DNA of 64,000 bases from CAWGUU01 sp963825765 (GTDB lineage Bacteria; Actinomycetota; Acidimicrobiia; Acidimicrobiales; AC-14), in the NCBI GenBank assembly GCA_963825765.1, contig CAWGUU010000012.1:1-64000 (forward strand), given 5' to 3'. The notes beneath the pieces are model-generated. The model searched no databases. It saw nothing but the letters and a program-made list of their open reading frames with translations, and was not told the DNA's origin. The position numbers were made by a program, and so were the translations under genes. Shown piece after piece: positions 7,140 to 17,214 of this stretch (positions within the stretch are counted from its first letter, which is position 1; each line of letters starts with the position of its first letter).

Positions 7140-9382
7140 CAGCCGCCCGCAGGCGTCCCGACCCGACGGTGCCCCCGGCGGCCGCCGCGACGGTCGTCCC
7201 CCCGCCGCCCTCGTCCGTCGACGACCACGTCCGAGGCGAGATCGAGGCCCTCGCCGCCGGCCGGCACACCAATCCCCACCAGGTCCTGGGCGTCCACGGC
7301 GACGTGGTGCGGGCGTGGCGGCCCGACGCCCTCGCCGTCGAGCTGGTCGTTCTGCCCGAGGGCAAGCGGTTCCCCATGGACAAAGTCCACCCCGCCGGCG
7401 TGTTCGAGGTCGAGGCGCCGGACGTCTCCGATTATCGGCTCGACATCACCTATCCGCCGGACATGCTGGTCCCGGGCGACGACCCCTACCGCTTCTGGCC
7501 CACGGTCGGCGACTTCGACCTGTACCTGTTCGGCGAGGGCCGCCACGAGACGCTGTGGCGGGTGATGGGCGCCCACGTCCGGGAGCACCAGGATGTGATT
7601 GGGACGTCGTTCGCGGTGTGGGCCCCGTCGGCCCAGGCGGTGCGGGTGGTCGGTGACTTCAACGGCTGGGACGGCCGTATGCACCCGATGCGGATGCTCG
7701 GGTCGTCAGGTGTCTGGGAGCTGTTCCTGCCCGGCGTGGGTGCCGGTGCCCACTACAAGTTCGAGCTGATCACCGCCGACGGCTCACTCGTGCTCAAGAC
7801 CGACCCGTTCGCCTTCGGCACCGAGGCGCCGCCGGCCACCTCGGCGGTCATCGACGAATCCTCCTACCAGTGGACCGACCAGGACTGGTTGGCCCGGCGG
7901 GCGGCGTCCGATCCCTACAACGCCCCGATGTCGGTGTACGAGTGCCACCTCGGGTCGTGGCGCCGGGTGCCGGACGACGGCGACCGTCCCCTCACCTACC
8001 TGGAGATGGCCGGGCAGCTGCCGGAGTACCTCGTCGACATGGGCTTCACCCACGTGGAGCTGATGCCGGTGGCGGAACACCCGTTCACCGGCTCGTGGGG
8101 CTACCAGGTGACGTCCTACTACGCGCCGACCGCCCGCTTCGGCTCGCCCGACGACTTCCGGGCCCTCGTCGACGCCCTCCACCGGGCCGGGATCGGCGTG
8201 ATCGTCGACTGGGTGCCCGCCCACTTCCCCAAGGACGCCTTCGCGCTGGCCCGCTTCGACGGGACCGCCCTGTACGAGCACGCCGACCCCCGCCAGGGCG
8301 AGCACCCCGACTGGGGGACGCTGGTCTTCAACTTCGGCCGCCGCGAGGTGGTCAACTTCCTGCACGCCAACGCCCTGTACTGGCTGGAGGAGCTGCACGT
8401 CGACGGCCTGCGGGTCGACGCGGTGGCCTCCATGCTCTACCTCGACTACTCCCGCGAGGACGGCCAGTGGATCCCCAACCGGTTCGGGGGCCGGGAGAAC
8501 CTGGAGGCGGTCGAGTTCCTGCGGCGGATGAACGAGCTTGTCTTCGCCGCCCACCCCGGCGTCATCACGATGGCCGAGGAGTCGACCGCGTGGCCGGCCG
8601 TGTCCCGTCCGACCTACCTGGGCGGGCTGGGCTTCGGCTTCAAGTGGAACATGGGCTGGATGCACGACACCCTCGAGTACTTCTCGAAGGATCCCGTCCA
8701 CCGGCGCCACCATCACCACCACCTGACGTTCGGGTTGCTGTACGCCTTCAGCGAGAACTTCGTGCTGCCGCTGTCCCACGACGAGGTGGTGCACGGGAAG
8801 GGCTCGTTGCTCGGCAAGATGCCCGGCGACGGTCGGGCCCGCTTCGCCAACCTGCGTGCCCTGTTCGCCTGGATGTGGGCTCACCCCGGCAAGCAGCTGA
8901 TCTTCATGGGAGGCGAACTGGCCCAGAGCCGGGAGTGGTCGCACGACCTGAGCCTCGACTGGCACCTCCTGCAGTACGCCGAGCACCAGGGGGTGCAGGA
9001 CCTGGTGAAGGAGCTCAACCGGGTCTATACGGCCGAGCCGGCGCTGTACGAGCGCGACTTCGACGGGTCGGGGTTCCAGTGGATCGACGCCAACGACTCC
9101 GACCACAACGTGTTCTCCTTCGCCCGCTTCTCCGCCGACGGGAGCCGGAGCCTGGTGTGCGTGGCCAACCTGTCGGGTTCCGACCATCCCGGTTACCGCA
9201 TCGGTGTCCCGCGTTCTGGGCGGTGGAAGGCGGTTCTCGACACGCAGGCGCCCCGCTTCGGCGGGTGGGGCGGCGAGATGCCGGCCGAGCCCGAGGCCGA
9301 AGCGATCGCCTGGCACGGGCTAGACCAGTCGATCGTGGTGGACCTGCCGTCGCTCAGCGTCACCTGGTTCGTCCCCGCCTGA
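7136..9382 (+). CDS. glgB: 1,4-alpha-glucan branching enzyme
   Basis: GH13 branching enzyme of 748 residues, close to the usual ~730. It cuts alpha-1,4 glucan chains and re-attaches them by alpha-1,6 links in glycogen or capsular glucan synthesis. Order: N-terminal beta domain (NPHQVLGVHGD), CBM48 (SFAVWAPSAQAVRVVGDFNGWDG), catalytic barrel, C-terminal beta domain. Active-site blocks are DGLRVDAVASMLYLDYSRE (nucleophile Asp near residue 428), TMAEEST (acid/base Glu near 481) and LSHDEVVHG (third carboxylate near 549). DWVPAHFPKDAF is also family-typical. The ATG at 7136 overlaps the maltokinase stop as ATGA; a longer frame exists upstream but is antisense-like and out of family. In Actinobacteria glgB commonly follows mak, as here. 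Confidence 0.96.
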   Translation: MTAARRRPDPTVPPAAAATVVPPPPSSVDDHVRGEIEALAAGRHTNPHQVLGVHGDVVRAWRPDALAVELVVLPEGKRFPMDKVHPAGVFEVEAPDVSDYRLDITYPPDMLVPGDDPYRFWPTVGDFDLYLFGEGRHETLWRVMGAHVREHQDVIGTSFAVWAPSAQAVRVVGDFNGWDGRMHPMRMLGSSGVWELFLPGVGAGAHYKFELITADGSLVLKTDPFAFGTEAPPATSAVIDESSYQWTDQDWLARRAASDPYNAPMSVYECHLGSWRRVPDDGDRPLTYLEMAGQLPEYLVDMGFTHVELMPVAEHPFTGSWGYQVTSYYAPTARFGSPDDFRALVDALHRAGIGVIVDWVPAHFPKDAFALARFDGTALYEHADPRQGEHPDWGTLVFNFGRREVVNFLHANALYWLEELHVDGLRVDAVASMLYLDYSREDGQWIPNRFGGRENLEAVEFLRRMNELVFAAHPGVITMAEESTAWPAVSRPTYLGGLGFGFKWNMGWMHDTLEYFSKDPVHRRHHHHHLTFGLLYAFSENFVLPLSHDEVVHGKGSLLGKMPGDGRARFANLRALFAWMWAHPGKQLIFMGGELAQSREWSHDLSLDWHLLQYAEHQGVQDLVKELNRVYTAEPALYERDFDGSGFQWIDANDSDHNVFSFARFSADGSRSLVCVANLSGSDHPGYRIGVPRSGRWKAVLDTQAPRFGGWGGEMPAEPEAEAIAWHGLDQSIVVDLPSLSVTWFVPA

Positions 9383-9432
9383 TCCGGGGTCGCTGAGGGC
9401 CGACCGGTCGGTGCTGCCGTAACGTTGCCGGC

Positions 9433-10536
9433 ATGGCGGACCGGCCGGAGTGGGGACCCATGGAGCCCGACGGGGGCTGGCCTGGATGGAGTCCTCCCCA
9501 GCCGCCTTCGAACGTGACGCCCGGGTGGGGCCAGCCGCCGCCACCGGCGGCGCCTCCTCCGCCCGGGGCAGCGGGTGGCGCCCCGTCGGAGGGCGGGTGG
9601 CCGGGGTGGGGACCGGGCCCGGGCGGGTATGGGACGCCGGGGCAGGGCGGGCCGGGGCAGGGCCTGCCGCCGAAGCCGAAGGGCGGGGGCCCGCGCACCG
9701 GTCCGCTGCCGCTGCACCCCATGACCCTGGCGGACATCCTCGACGGCGCCTTCAACCTCCTGAAGGCCGAGTTCCGCACGCTCATGATCGTGTCCGCCGT
9801 GTTCATCGTGCCGGTGCAGCTGGTGGCCGCCTTCCTGCAGCGCGACCTGCTCGGCGGCCTGGGGCTGTTCGATCTCGCCGTCGACCCGTCGACCACCGAC
9901 CCAGCCTTCGAGTCGGGCAGCGTCGGCCAGAGCGTGGCCCTCCTGGTGGCCGCTGCCGCCACGGTGCTGATCCTGCCGTTCGTGGCGGGGGCGGTGAGCA
10001 GGGTGGTCTCGGCTGCCTACCTCGGCGACCGCCTGTCGCCGGGGGACGCCCTGCGAGCGATCGCCGGCCGGTGGTGGGTGTTCATCCTCGCCTGGGTCCT
10101 CGTCCACCTCGTCGAGCTCGTGGGCGGTCTCTTCTGCGTCCTCCCCGGCCTGCTGGCCATGGCCTTGTTCGTGCCGGTGGCCCCGGTCATCGCCGTCGAG
10201 GGCGCCGGCCCGATCCGGGCCATGCGGCGCTCGGCCCGCCTCGTGCGCCCGCGTCTTTTCCCCGTGCTCGGCATCGCCCTGCTGTCGGGACTGCTGGCCA
10301 GCACCGTCGGCCAGGTCCTGAGCACCGTCCCCACCTTCCTGGCTTTCATCGTCGGCCTGCGGTGGGGTTGGATCCTCCTGGCCGCCGGCAGCATCGTCAC
10401 GAGCCTGGTGACGACGCCGTTCGTCGCCATCGTGGCCACCCTCGTGTATTACGACGGCCGCATCCGCCAGGAGGGACTCGACCTCCAGATCATGGCGGCC
10501 GACCTGGCCCGTGGCCCCGATCCTCGCCCTGCCTAG
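9433..10536 (+). CDS. Polytopic membrane protein with Pro/Gly-rich N-terminus
   Basis: A 367-residue protein. Residues 1-90 are rich in Pro, Gly and Trp (PPSNVTPGWGQPPPPAAPPPP) and probably cytoplasmic and disordered. From PMTLADILDGAFNLLKAEFRT onward there are about six membrane spans, including TLMIVSAVFIVPVQLVAAFL, ALLVAAAATVLILPFVAGAV, VFILAWVLVHLVELVGGLF and VLPGLLAMALFVPVAPVIAV. The LADILDGAFxLxxxxF and MRRSxRLV signatures are seen in actinobacterial glycerophosphodiester-phosphodiesterase-type membrane-domain proteins lacking the catalytic part. The 3' end overlaps the DUF4129 gene by 26 bp, so it is the first gene of the MoxR-type cluster. Its role is unknown; possibly membrane or envelope assembly. 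Confidence 0.75.
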   Translation: MADRPEWGPMEPDGGWPGWSPPQPPSNVTPGWGQPPPPAAPPPPGAAGGAPSEGGWPGWGPGPGGYGTPGQGGPGQGLPPKPKGGGPRTGPLPLHPMTLADILDGAFNLLKAEFRTLMIVSAVFIVPVQLVAAFLQRDLLGGLGLFDLAVDPSTTDPAFESGSVGQSVALLVAAAATVLILPFVAGAVSRVVSAAYLGDRLSPGDALRAIAGRWWVFILAWVLVHLVELVGGLFCVLPGLLAMALFVPVAPVIAVEGAGPIRAMRRSARLVRPRLFPVLGIALLSGLLASTVGQVLSTVPTFLAFIVGLRWGWILLAAGSIVTSLVTTPFVAIVATLVYYDGRIRQEGLDLQIMAADLARGPDPRPA

Positions 10537-11155
10537 GCTTCTGGCGGACCTGCGCGTCCCCGAGCGCCCACCCGACACGGTGCGCCAGGCGGTCGACGAC
10601 GTGCTGGCCCGGCCGGAGTTCCAGCGGCCGTCGCCGGGCTGGCTGCAGCGCCTGCGGATGGAAGCCCTCGACCTGCTCGAGCGCTTCCTCGGCACGCTGC
10701 TCGGCGGTGGGCGGGGCGCGGCCCTGGCGTGGGCCGTGCTGGCGGTCGCGGTCGTCGCCGTCTCCTTCGTCGCCTTTCGGTTCGCCAGGGGGATGACGCG
10801 CGACCCGGGGCTTGCGGCGCCGTCGGTCGGAATCCGGCGCCGGAGCCCGGCCGAGTGGCTGGCCGAGGCGGAGGAAGCCGAGCGGGCGGGACGCTGGCGC
10901 CTGGGCCTGCGCTGCCGCTACCGGGCCCTGGTGGCGGAGCTGGCCGAGCGGGGGCTGGTGGAGGAGGTGGCGGGGCGCACGTCGGGTGAGTACCGGGTGG
11001 AGGTGGCGACGGGTGTGCCCGCCGTGGCCACCGAGTTCGACGGGGCCACCGAGCTGTTCGAGCGGGCCTGGTACGGCGACGTGCCGACCGGCCAGGACGA
11101 GAACGCCAGCTTCCGGCGGCTGGCGGACCGGGTGCTGGCGGGCGCCGGCCGGTGA
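10511..11155 (+). CDS. DUF4129 domain membrane protein
   Basis: A 214-residue protein starting at GTG 10511 inside the previous gene. An amphipathic N-terminus (WLQRLRMEALDLLERFLGTLL) precedes one membrane span (AALAWAVLAVAVVAVSFVAF). A cytoplasmic DUF4129 domain follows with the family signature SPAEWLAEAEEAERAGRWRLG, LRCRYRALVAELAERGL and RTSGEYRVE, ending near FERAWYGDVPT. DUF4129 proteins occur almost only next to MoxR ATPases and DUF58/DUF4350 genes, as here. The stop overlaps the DUF4350 start by four bases, indicating translational coupling. Confidence 0.87.
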   Translation: MAPILALPRLLADLRVPERPPDTVRQAVDDVLARPEFQRPSPGWLQRLRMEALDLLERFLGTLLGGGRGAALAWAVLAVAVVAVSFVAFRFARGMTRDPGLAAPSVGIRRRSPAEWLAEAEEAERAGRWRLGLRCRYRALVAELAERGLVEEVAGRTSGEYRVEVATGVPAVATEFDGATELFERAWYGDVPTGQDENASFRRLADRVLAGAGR

Positions 11156-12302
11156 CGGCCACCTTCTCCGGTGCCGCCACCGCCGCGGTCGACCCCGGTG
11201 GGGCCGCGCCGACCGTCGGAAGCCGGCTGCGGTCGTGGTGGCCGTGGTTCGCCATCGTCGGCGGGCTGCTCCTGGCCGGGCTGCTGGCCGGCGCGCCGCC
11301 CTCGGAGGGCCCGGTGCTCGACCCGACGTCCACCGGCCCGGCCGGCACCAAGGGCCTCGTCGACACCCTGCGGGAGCTCGGCGCCCAGGTCGACGTGCAG
11401 TCGGAGGCGCCCGGTCCGTCGGCCACCACCGCCCTGCTCATGTACGACCGGCTCGACGACGACACCCGCAAACAGATCGTGGACTGGGTGGAGGCCGGCG
11501 GCACGCTCGTGGTCACCGACGTCGGCTCGCCGCTCAACCCGGCCCGCCCGTCGGCGTCCGCCGCCATCGCCTTCCTCGACCCCGAGCTCCAGAAACGGTG
11601 CAACGTGGCGGCCCTGCGACGGGTCGAGCGCGTCGACGCGCCCAATGCCATCCTCCTGGACCTGCCCGACGGCGGCACCGGCTGCTTCACCGTCGGCGGC
11701 CATTCGTGGCTGGTGATCCTCCCCCACGGTGAGGGGAACGTGGTGTCGCTGGGCGGCGCCGGCGCCTTTACCAACGCCCGCCTGGGCGAGGCCGACAACG
11801 CCCTGCTGGCCGCCGACCTGCTGGCGCCCACCGGCTCCGACCACGTCGTCGTGCTGAGCCAGCCGCCCCTCGGGGAGGGCGACGTGAGCCTCGGTGACCT
11901 GGTGGCGCCCCGGGTCAAGCTTGCCCTCGCCCAGCTGGCCATCGCCTTCGTGGTGCTGGCCCTGTGGCGGGCCCGGCGCCTCGGTCGCCCGGTGCTCGAG
12001 CCCCAACCGGTGCAGCTGCCGGCATCGGACCTGGTCGCGGCCGTCGGCGAACTCATGCAGCGGGCCAGGGGCCGTGACCAGGCATCGACGGTGCTGCGCG
12101 ACGACCTGCGCCGGACGCTGACCGAACGCCTCGGGCTGCCGCCGGCCACGCCCGCCGAGGTCGTGGCCGACGCGGTGGCGGCGACGTCCCCGTCGGGCCG
12201 CCGGGCGGAGGACGTCCTCGCCGTCCTGACCGGGCCGGCGCCGGTGGGCGAAGATGGCCTGGTGAACCTGGCCCAGCAAGTCGAGTCGATCCGGCGGGAC
12301 CC

Positions 12303-12306
<4 letters not shown>
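11152..12306 (+). CDS. DUF4350 domain-containing membrane protein
   Basis: A 384-residue protein. After a Gly/Ala-rich N-terminus there is a membrane span (WPWFAIVGGLLLAGLLAGAPP). The extracytoplasmic DUF4350 region follows, with the family pattern PAGTKGLVDTLRELGAQVDV, ATTALLMYDRLDDDTRKQIVDWV and GGTLVVTDVGSP. A second span (LALAQLAIAFVVLALWRARRL) and a cytoplasmic tail close the protein. The fold resembles a glutamine-amidotransferase-like domain without obvious catalytic residues. Start overlap with DUF4129 and 4-bp overlap with moxR (12303) show a tight operon. Confidence 0.87.
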
Positions 12307-13265
<959 letters not shown>

Positions 13266-13286
13266 GCCGGTGAGCGGGTGTCCCTA

Positions 13287-14606
13287 TCAGCGCAGGTCGA
13301 CGCACCGTCCGGGGGCGGCCACGCCGGTGGTGACGACATAGGACTCGAACGGCAGCGGCACGACCAGGGGGAGGTCGGGCGACGGTCGGGCGTCACGGGC
13401 GTGGCGGAGGAGGACGTAGGCGGCGCGGTCGTCGTCGCCGACGAGGGTGGCCACCCGTTGCGAGCCACAGACGCCGAGCGGATCGATGTCGTCGTAGCGC
13501 AGCATGACCCGGGCGGGGAACACCTGGCCGGCGAACAGCCCGCGGGTCTCGCCGGTCGCCAGCAGGTGCCTCCCGTCCCGGTTGGCTGTCATCCAGACGG
13601 CGGCCGTACCCAGCCCGCACGCGGCGATGAGCCCCAGGACGAGGACGAGCCGGTCGAGGCGGGGGATGTCGGGCAGCCGGACCCGGCCCAGGCCGTGGGC
13701 CAGATAGTCGCGCCCGGCGCCCTCGGCCCCGCCCAGCCACGCCCCGAGGGCGGCGAACGGGATCACCAGAAGCAGCCACATCGCCAGCGCGCCACGGCTC
13801 AGGGGCACCGCCACTGCGACCGTCGACAGGAGGAGGAGCGGCGGCAGGTAACGACGGGCCCGCCGCCAGAGCGGGGCGTCGCCCTGCAGGGCCACCCACA
13901 GCGTCACAACGAGGAACACGGCGAAGAGGAACGCCGGGGTCGTGGTGGGAGCGAACCACGTACAGGCCGTGACCAGGGCGGCGGCCGCGGCCCCGACGGC
14001 GGCTGCCGCCACCGTCCGGCGTACCGGCCTCACAGGGTCGCGGACCGCCGCCACCCACAGGCCGGCGGTCACCGCCACCGTGGCACCGGCGGCCCAGCCC
14101 CACACAGTCGGGCGCTCGATCGCCCACGCTTCGACGGTCAGGGCGACGAGCGGACCGAGGGTGACGAGCGCGGGCGTCGCCGCGCCGGCCGGCCGTCGCT
14201 TCCCGGGGACGGCGGCGCGCCCCGCCACGATGTGGGCGACCGCGGCCACCGCAGCCAGGCTGACCAGGAGCACGGCCAACAGGCCCAGGAGGGAGAAGGT
14301 CTGGACCAGGGTGCGGCCGAGTCCCACGCCGGCGTCATCGGGCGTGATCCCGAGCGGGCGGTAGAACTCGGCCGTCGCCCCGCGGGCGACGCCGAAGGCG
14401 ACGGCGGCCGCCACCACGACCCAGGGGCCGGCGTGGAGGATCCACCAGGCGGGCGCCTGCGCCACGGCGGGTGCGGGTGCGGCCGGTTCGGCCACCATCG
14501 GTTCGGCCGGCATCGGTTCGGCCGGCATCGGTTCGGCCGGCATCGGTTCGGCCAGTATCGGTTCGGCCGGTGCCGGTTGGACCAGGGATATTCGGTCTTG
14601 CGACAT
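13287..14606 (-). CDS. Large polytopic membrane protein, inverted inside the MoxR cluster
   Basis: About 439 residues from ATG 14606 (AAGGAG lies 14 nt upstream); an ATG at 14636 is an alternative start. The N-terminus carries four or five tandem A-E-P-M-P pentapeptides from a 15-bp DNA repeat. About ten membrane spans follow, such as WVVVAAAVAFGVARG, LLGLLAVLLVSLAAVAAVAHIV and AAVGAAAAALVTACTWFA. The C-terminal ~100 residues are soluble and extracytoplasmic, with RVMLRYDDIDPLGVCGSQRV and two cysteines. No family was recognised. It interrupts the plus-strand cluster between moxR and DUF58 and shares a ~210-bp divergent region with the DUF58 gene, so it may belong functionally to the cluster. 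Confidence 0.72.
   Translation of the reverse strand: MSQDRISLVQPAPAEPILAEPMPAEPMPAEPMPAEPMVAEPAAPAPAVAQAPAWWILHAGPWVVVAAAVAFGVARGATAEFYRPLGITPDDAGVGLGRTLVQTFSLLGLLAVLLVSLAAVAAVAHIVAGRAAVPGKRRPAGAATPALVTLGPLVALTVEAWAIERPTVWGWAAGATVAVTAGLWVAAVRDPVRPVRRTVAAAAVGAAAAALVTACTWFAPTTTPAFLFAVFLVVTLWVALQGDAPLWRRARRYLPPLLLLSTVAVAVPLSRGALAMWLLLVIPFAALGAWLGGAEGAGRDYLAHGLGRVRLPDIPRLDRLVLVLGLIAACGLGTAAVWMTANRDGRHLLATGETRGLFAGQVFPARVMLRYDDIDPLGVCGSQRVATLVGDDDRAAYVLLRHARDARPSPDLPLVVPLPFESYVVTTGVAAPGRCVDLR
14480..14580. repeat. 15-bp coding tandem repeat (AEPMP pentapeptides)
   Basis: Four near-perfect and two degenerate copies of a 15-bp unit (cggttcggccggcat on the plus strand) encode Ala-Glu-Pro-Met-Pro repeats at the N-terminus of the minus-strand membrane protein. 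The unit length keeps the frame, so copy number could vary without breaking the gene. Confidence 0.85.
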
Positions 14607-14817
14607 CGCTGGTGGCGACACTCCTTGCGACGACATCCCTTGGGGAGCGTGTTGCGACACTCCTCGTGGTTGCCGCCGCACTCTACGACGGCGTCGATCG
14701 TCGTGTCGGACGCTCCGCCCCCGGCGGCTGATCGGGCGGTCCGCGACCGCACGCACCGTCGTCAGCGGCAGCGATGAAACCGGATCGACACCGTCCTGCG
14801 CGCACCGGATCGGCGGC

Positions 14818-16125
14818 GTGATGCCGGTCCCCACCGCCCGGCTCGCCATCGTGGCCGCCACCGCGTCGCTCCTCGTCCTCGTCTCTCCGTGGCCGCAGAC
14901 CACCCTGTGGGCGGTGGGCGCGGCCCTGCTGGTGGCGTTCGTCGTCGACTGGCTGGCGGCGGTACGGCCGGCGGCGGTGCCGGTCGAGCGCGACCTGCCG
15001 GGCGTGGTCCCCCTCGGGGGCACGGCCGAGGTCGTGTGGAGGGTCACCAACCCTGGCGGGCGCCGGCTGCGGCTCCGGCTGGCCGACGAGCTGGCCCCGT
15101 CGCTCCATCCGGCGTCCCGCCGAGCCCGCTTGTCGGTACCGCCCCGAGGCAGGGTCTCGGCCCGGACAACGTTGCACCCCCAACGCCGGGGCCTGTTCAC
15201 TCCGACCGAGGTGGTGCTCCGGATCGTGGGCCCGCTGGGCCTGGGCGCCCGCCAGGGCCGGCTGCGGGTGCCGAGCCGGCTGCGGGTGTACCCGCCGTTC
15301 AAGTCCCGGGAGGAGGCCGAGCTCCGGATCGACAAGGCCCGGATCCTGGAGATCGGGCTGCGCTCGGCGCCGGGGCGGGGCGGCGGCACCGAGTTCGACG
15401 CCCTGCGGGAGTACACGGTCGACGACGAGTTCCGCAGGGTCGACTGGGCCGCCACCGCCCGCACCGGCAAGCCGATCGTGCGCACCTACCGTCCCGAGCG
15501 CAACCAGACCATCCTGCTGCTGCTCGACGCCGGCCGGATGATGGCGGGCCAGGTCGCCGGCGTCCCCCGCCTCGACCACGCCATGGACGCCGTCATGATG
15601 CTCACGGCCGTCGCCTCCCGACTGGGTGACCGGGTCGGCATGGTGGCCTTCGACCAGGAGGTCCGGGCGGTCGTGCCGCCCGGCTCGGGTCGCAATCAGC
15701 TGGGTCGGGTCACCGAGGCCATGTACGCCCTCGAGCCGGAGCTGGTCGAGAGCGACTACCGGGGTGCGTTCGCCTCGACCCTCGGCCGCTTCCGGCGTCG
15801 TTCGCTGCTGGTCCTGTTCACCGAGCTGGCCGAACAGGCGGTCACCGAGACGGTCGTGCCGGTGCTGCCCCTTCTCAGCCGCCACCACCTGGTGCTGGTG
15901 GCCAGCGTGACCGATCCGGAGGTGGCGGCGTGGGCGTCGTCGGTGCCGACCGACGCCTCCGGCGCCTACCGCAAGGCGGCCGCGGTGGCCGCCAGGGCGT
16001 CGAGGGCCCGCACCGTCGCCCGGCTCCGGGGCCTGGGTGCCACCGTCGTCGACGCCGAGCCCGGCCGCCTCGCGCCACGCCTGGCGGATGCCTACCTGAA
16101 GGTCAAGGCGACAGGCCGGCTGTAG
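14818..16125 (+). CDS. DUF58 domain-containing protein
   Basis: A 435-residue protein. Two N-terminal membrane spans (ARLAIVAATASLLVLVSPW, LWAVGAALLVAFVVDWLAAV) precede a beta-rich domain and the DUF58 core signature EFDALREYTVDDEFRRVDWAA, TARTGKPIVRTY. After that comes a von Willebrand A-like domain (TILLLLDAGRMM, DHAMDAVMMLTAVASRLGDRV). DUF58 proteins partner with MoxR ATPases; their molecular function is not settled. The GTG at 14818 and ATG at 14821 are adjacent possible starts. The 3' end overlaps the convergent SpoIIM gene by 23 bp. Confidence 0.92.
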   Translation: MMPVPTARLAIVAATASLLVLVSPWPQTTLWAVGAALLVAFVVDWLAAVRPAAVPVERDLPGVVPLGGTAEVVWRVTNPGGRRLRLRLADELAPSLHPASRRARLSVPPRGRVSARTTLHPQRRGLFTPTEVVLRIVGPLGLGARQGRLRVPSRLRVYPPFKSREEAELRIDKARILEIGLRSAPGRGGGTEFDALREYTVDDEFRRVDWAATARTGKPIVRTYRPERNQTILLLLDAGRMMAGQVAGVPRLDHAMDAVMMLTAVASRLGDRVGMVAFDQEVRAVVPPGSGRNQLGRVTEAMYALEPELVESDYRGAFASTLGRFRRRSLLVLFTELAEQAVTETVVPVLPLLSRHHLVLVASVTDPEVAAWASSVPTDASGAYRKAAAVAARASRARTVARLRGLGATVVDAEPGRLAPRLADAYLKVKATGRL

Positions 16126-17098
16126 CGCCAGTCGTCGGCACGGCCGCCGTCGTGACCATCCGACCGGACCAGAAGTAGAGGAGGAAGCCGACCTCGGCGG
16201 CCACGCCGATGCCGACGCGCACGAACGTGGGCAGGGCGGAGCCGGTGACGAAGCCCTCGATGATGCCGGCGGCGGCGAACACCACCACCAGCCCCAGGAC
16301 GATCACCATGGCCTGGCGGGCCTCCTCGGCCAGCGCCACACCGCGGGGACGGTCGCCGGGGTCGATGATCGTCCACCCCAGGCGCAGGCCGGCGGCGCCG
16401 GCCACGCACACCGCAGTCAGCTCGAGCAGGCCGTGGGGCAGGATCAGCCCCCAGAACTTGGGCGCCTGCCCGGCGGCGTGGAACAGGCCGGCCACGGCAC
16501 CGATCGATGCCCCGTTGAGGGCGAGGATGAGGGCGGTCGGCAGGCACAGGCCGATGCCGGCGGCGAAGGCGACGATGGCCACCTGGACGTTGTTGGTGAA
16601 CACCTCCGACGCGAAGGCCGCCGCCGGATCCGACGAGTAGTAGTCCTCGAAGTCGTGCTGGAGGTAGGCCTCCCGCACCGCGGCCGGGGCGGTGGCGTCG
16701 ACCGCAGCCGGCGAGTTGGCCAGCCAGACGCCGACGGCCAGCGCCGGCAGGAACACCAGGGCGGCGCTGACCAGCACGAAGTGGCGGGCCCGCCACATGG
16801 CCTCGGGGAACGTCCTGGCGAAGAACCGCCCGACGACCCGCAGGGTTCTGGCGCGGGTACCGAAGACGACGGCACCGGCCCGGGACACGCGGGTGGTGAG
16901 CGTGGCCGTGAGGGCGGGATCCCGGTAGAAGGTGCGGGCGTAGGACAGGTGGGTCGACACCCGCTGGTAGAGGCGCACCAGCTCGTCGAGCTCGGCCGCC
17001 GGCAGCCGGCCGACGCCCCGCTCCGCCCGCCGGGTGAGCTCGTCGAGGCGGGCCCAGGCCGGCTGGTTGCGCCGGATGTAGGAGTCGACGTCGACCAC
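16103..17098 (-). CDS. Stage II sporulation protein M (SpoIIM)-family membrane protein
   Basis: A 331-residue protein from GTG 17098, starting VDVDSYIRRNQPAWARLDEL, the usual N-terminus of non-sporulating SpoIIM homologues. A charged helical segment (LDELVRLYQRVSTHLSYART) is followed by about five membrane spans. NNVQVAIVAFAAGIGLCLPTA and LPHGLLELTAVCVAGAAGLRLG are the conserved SpoIIM/DUF95 core, with the PHG-x-LE motif. In actinobacteria this gene is regularly paired with an RDD gene and MoxR/DUF58, as here. It is divergent from the RDD gene with 111 bp between, and convergent with DUF58 with a 23-bp overlap. Confidence 0.9.
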   Translation of the reverse strand: MVDVDSYIRRNQPAWARLDELTRRAERGVGRLPAAELDELVRLYQRVSTHLSYARTFYRDPALTATLTTRVSRAGAVVFGTRARTLRVVGRFFARTFPEAMWRARHFVLVSAALVFLPALAVGVWLANSPAAVDATAPAAVREAYLQHDFEDYYSSDPAAAFASEVFTNNVQVAIVAFAAGIGLCLPTALILALNGASIGAVAGLFHAAGQAPKFWGLILPHGLLELTAVCVAGAAGLRLGWTIIDPGDRPRGVALAEEARQAMVIVLGLVVVFAAAGIIEGFVTGSALPTFVRVGIGVAAEVGFLLYFWSGRMVTTAAVPTTGATAGLSP

Positions 17099-17126
17099 GC
17101 TCTGTACCGTACGGGCCAATGGCTCG

Positions 17127-17214
17127 GGGATGTGACCGCAGGAGGGATGTGACGGCGGGCGGAATGTTCCCCAGGACGAATGTGACAGGAGAACTGTGAC
17201 AGGAGAACTGTGAC
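17127..17214 (+). repeat. Repeated Shine-Dalgarno/start modules before the RDD gene
   Basis: TGTGAC occurs five times in 85 bp. The last two copies lie in perfect 14-bp units aggagaactgtgac (17187-17200 and 17201-17214), each holding a Shine-Dalgarno AGGAG, a short spacer and a GTG. The second GTG (17210) starts the RDD gene. The first GTG (17196) opens a five-codon frame whose TGA overlaps the real start as GTGA. The true start is chosen because it has the AGGAGA and leads into the domain. Confidence 0.85.

Noticed and set aside
13287..16125. Numerous long antisense frames across the window
   Set aside because: High third-position GC creates long open antisense frames; they lack domain motifs, plausible starts and amino acid composition of real proteins.
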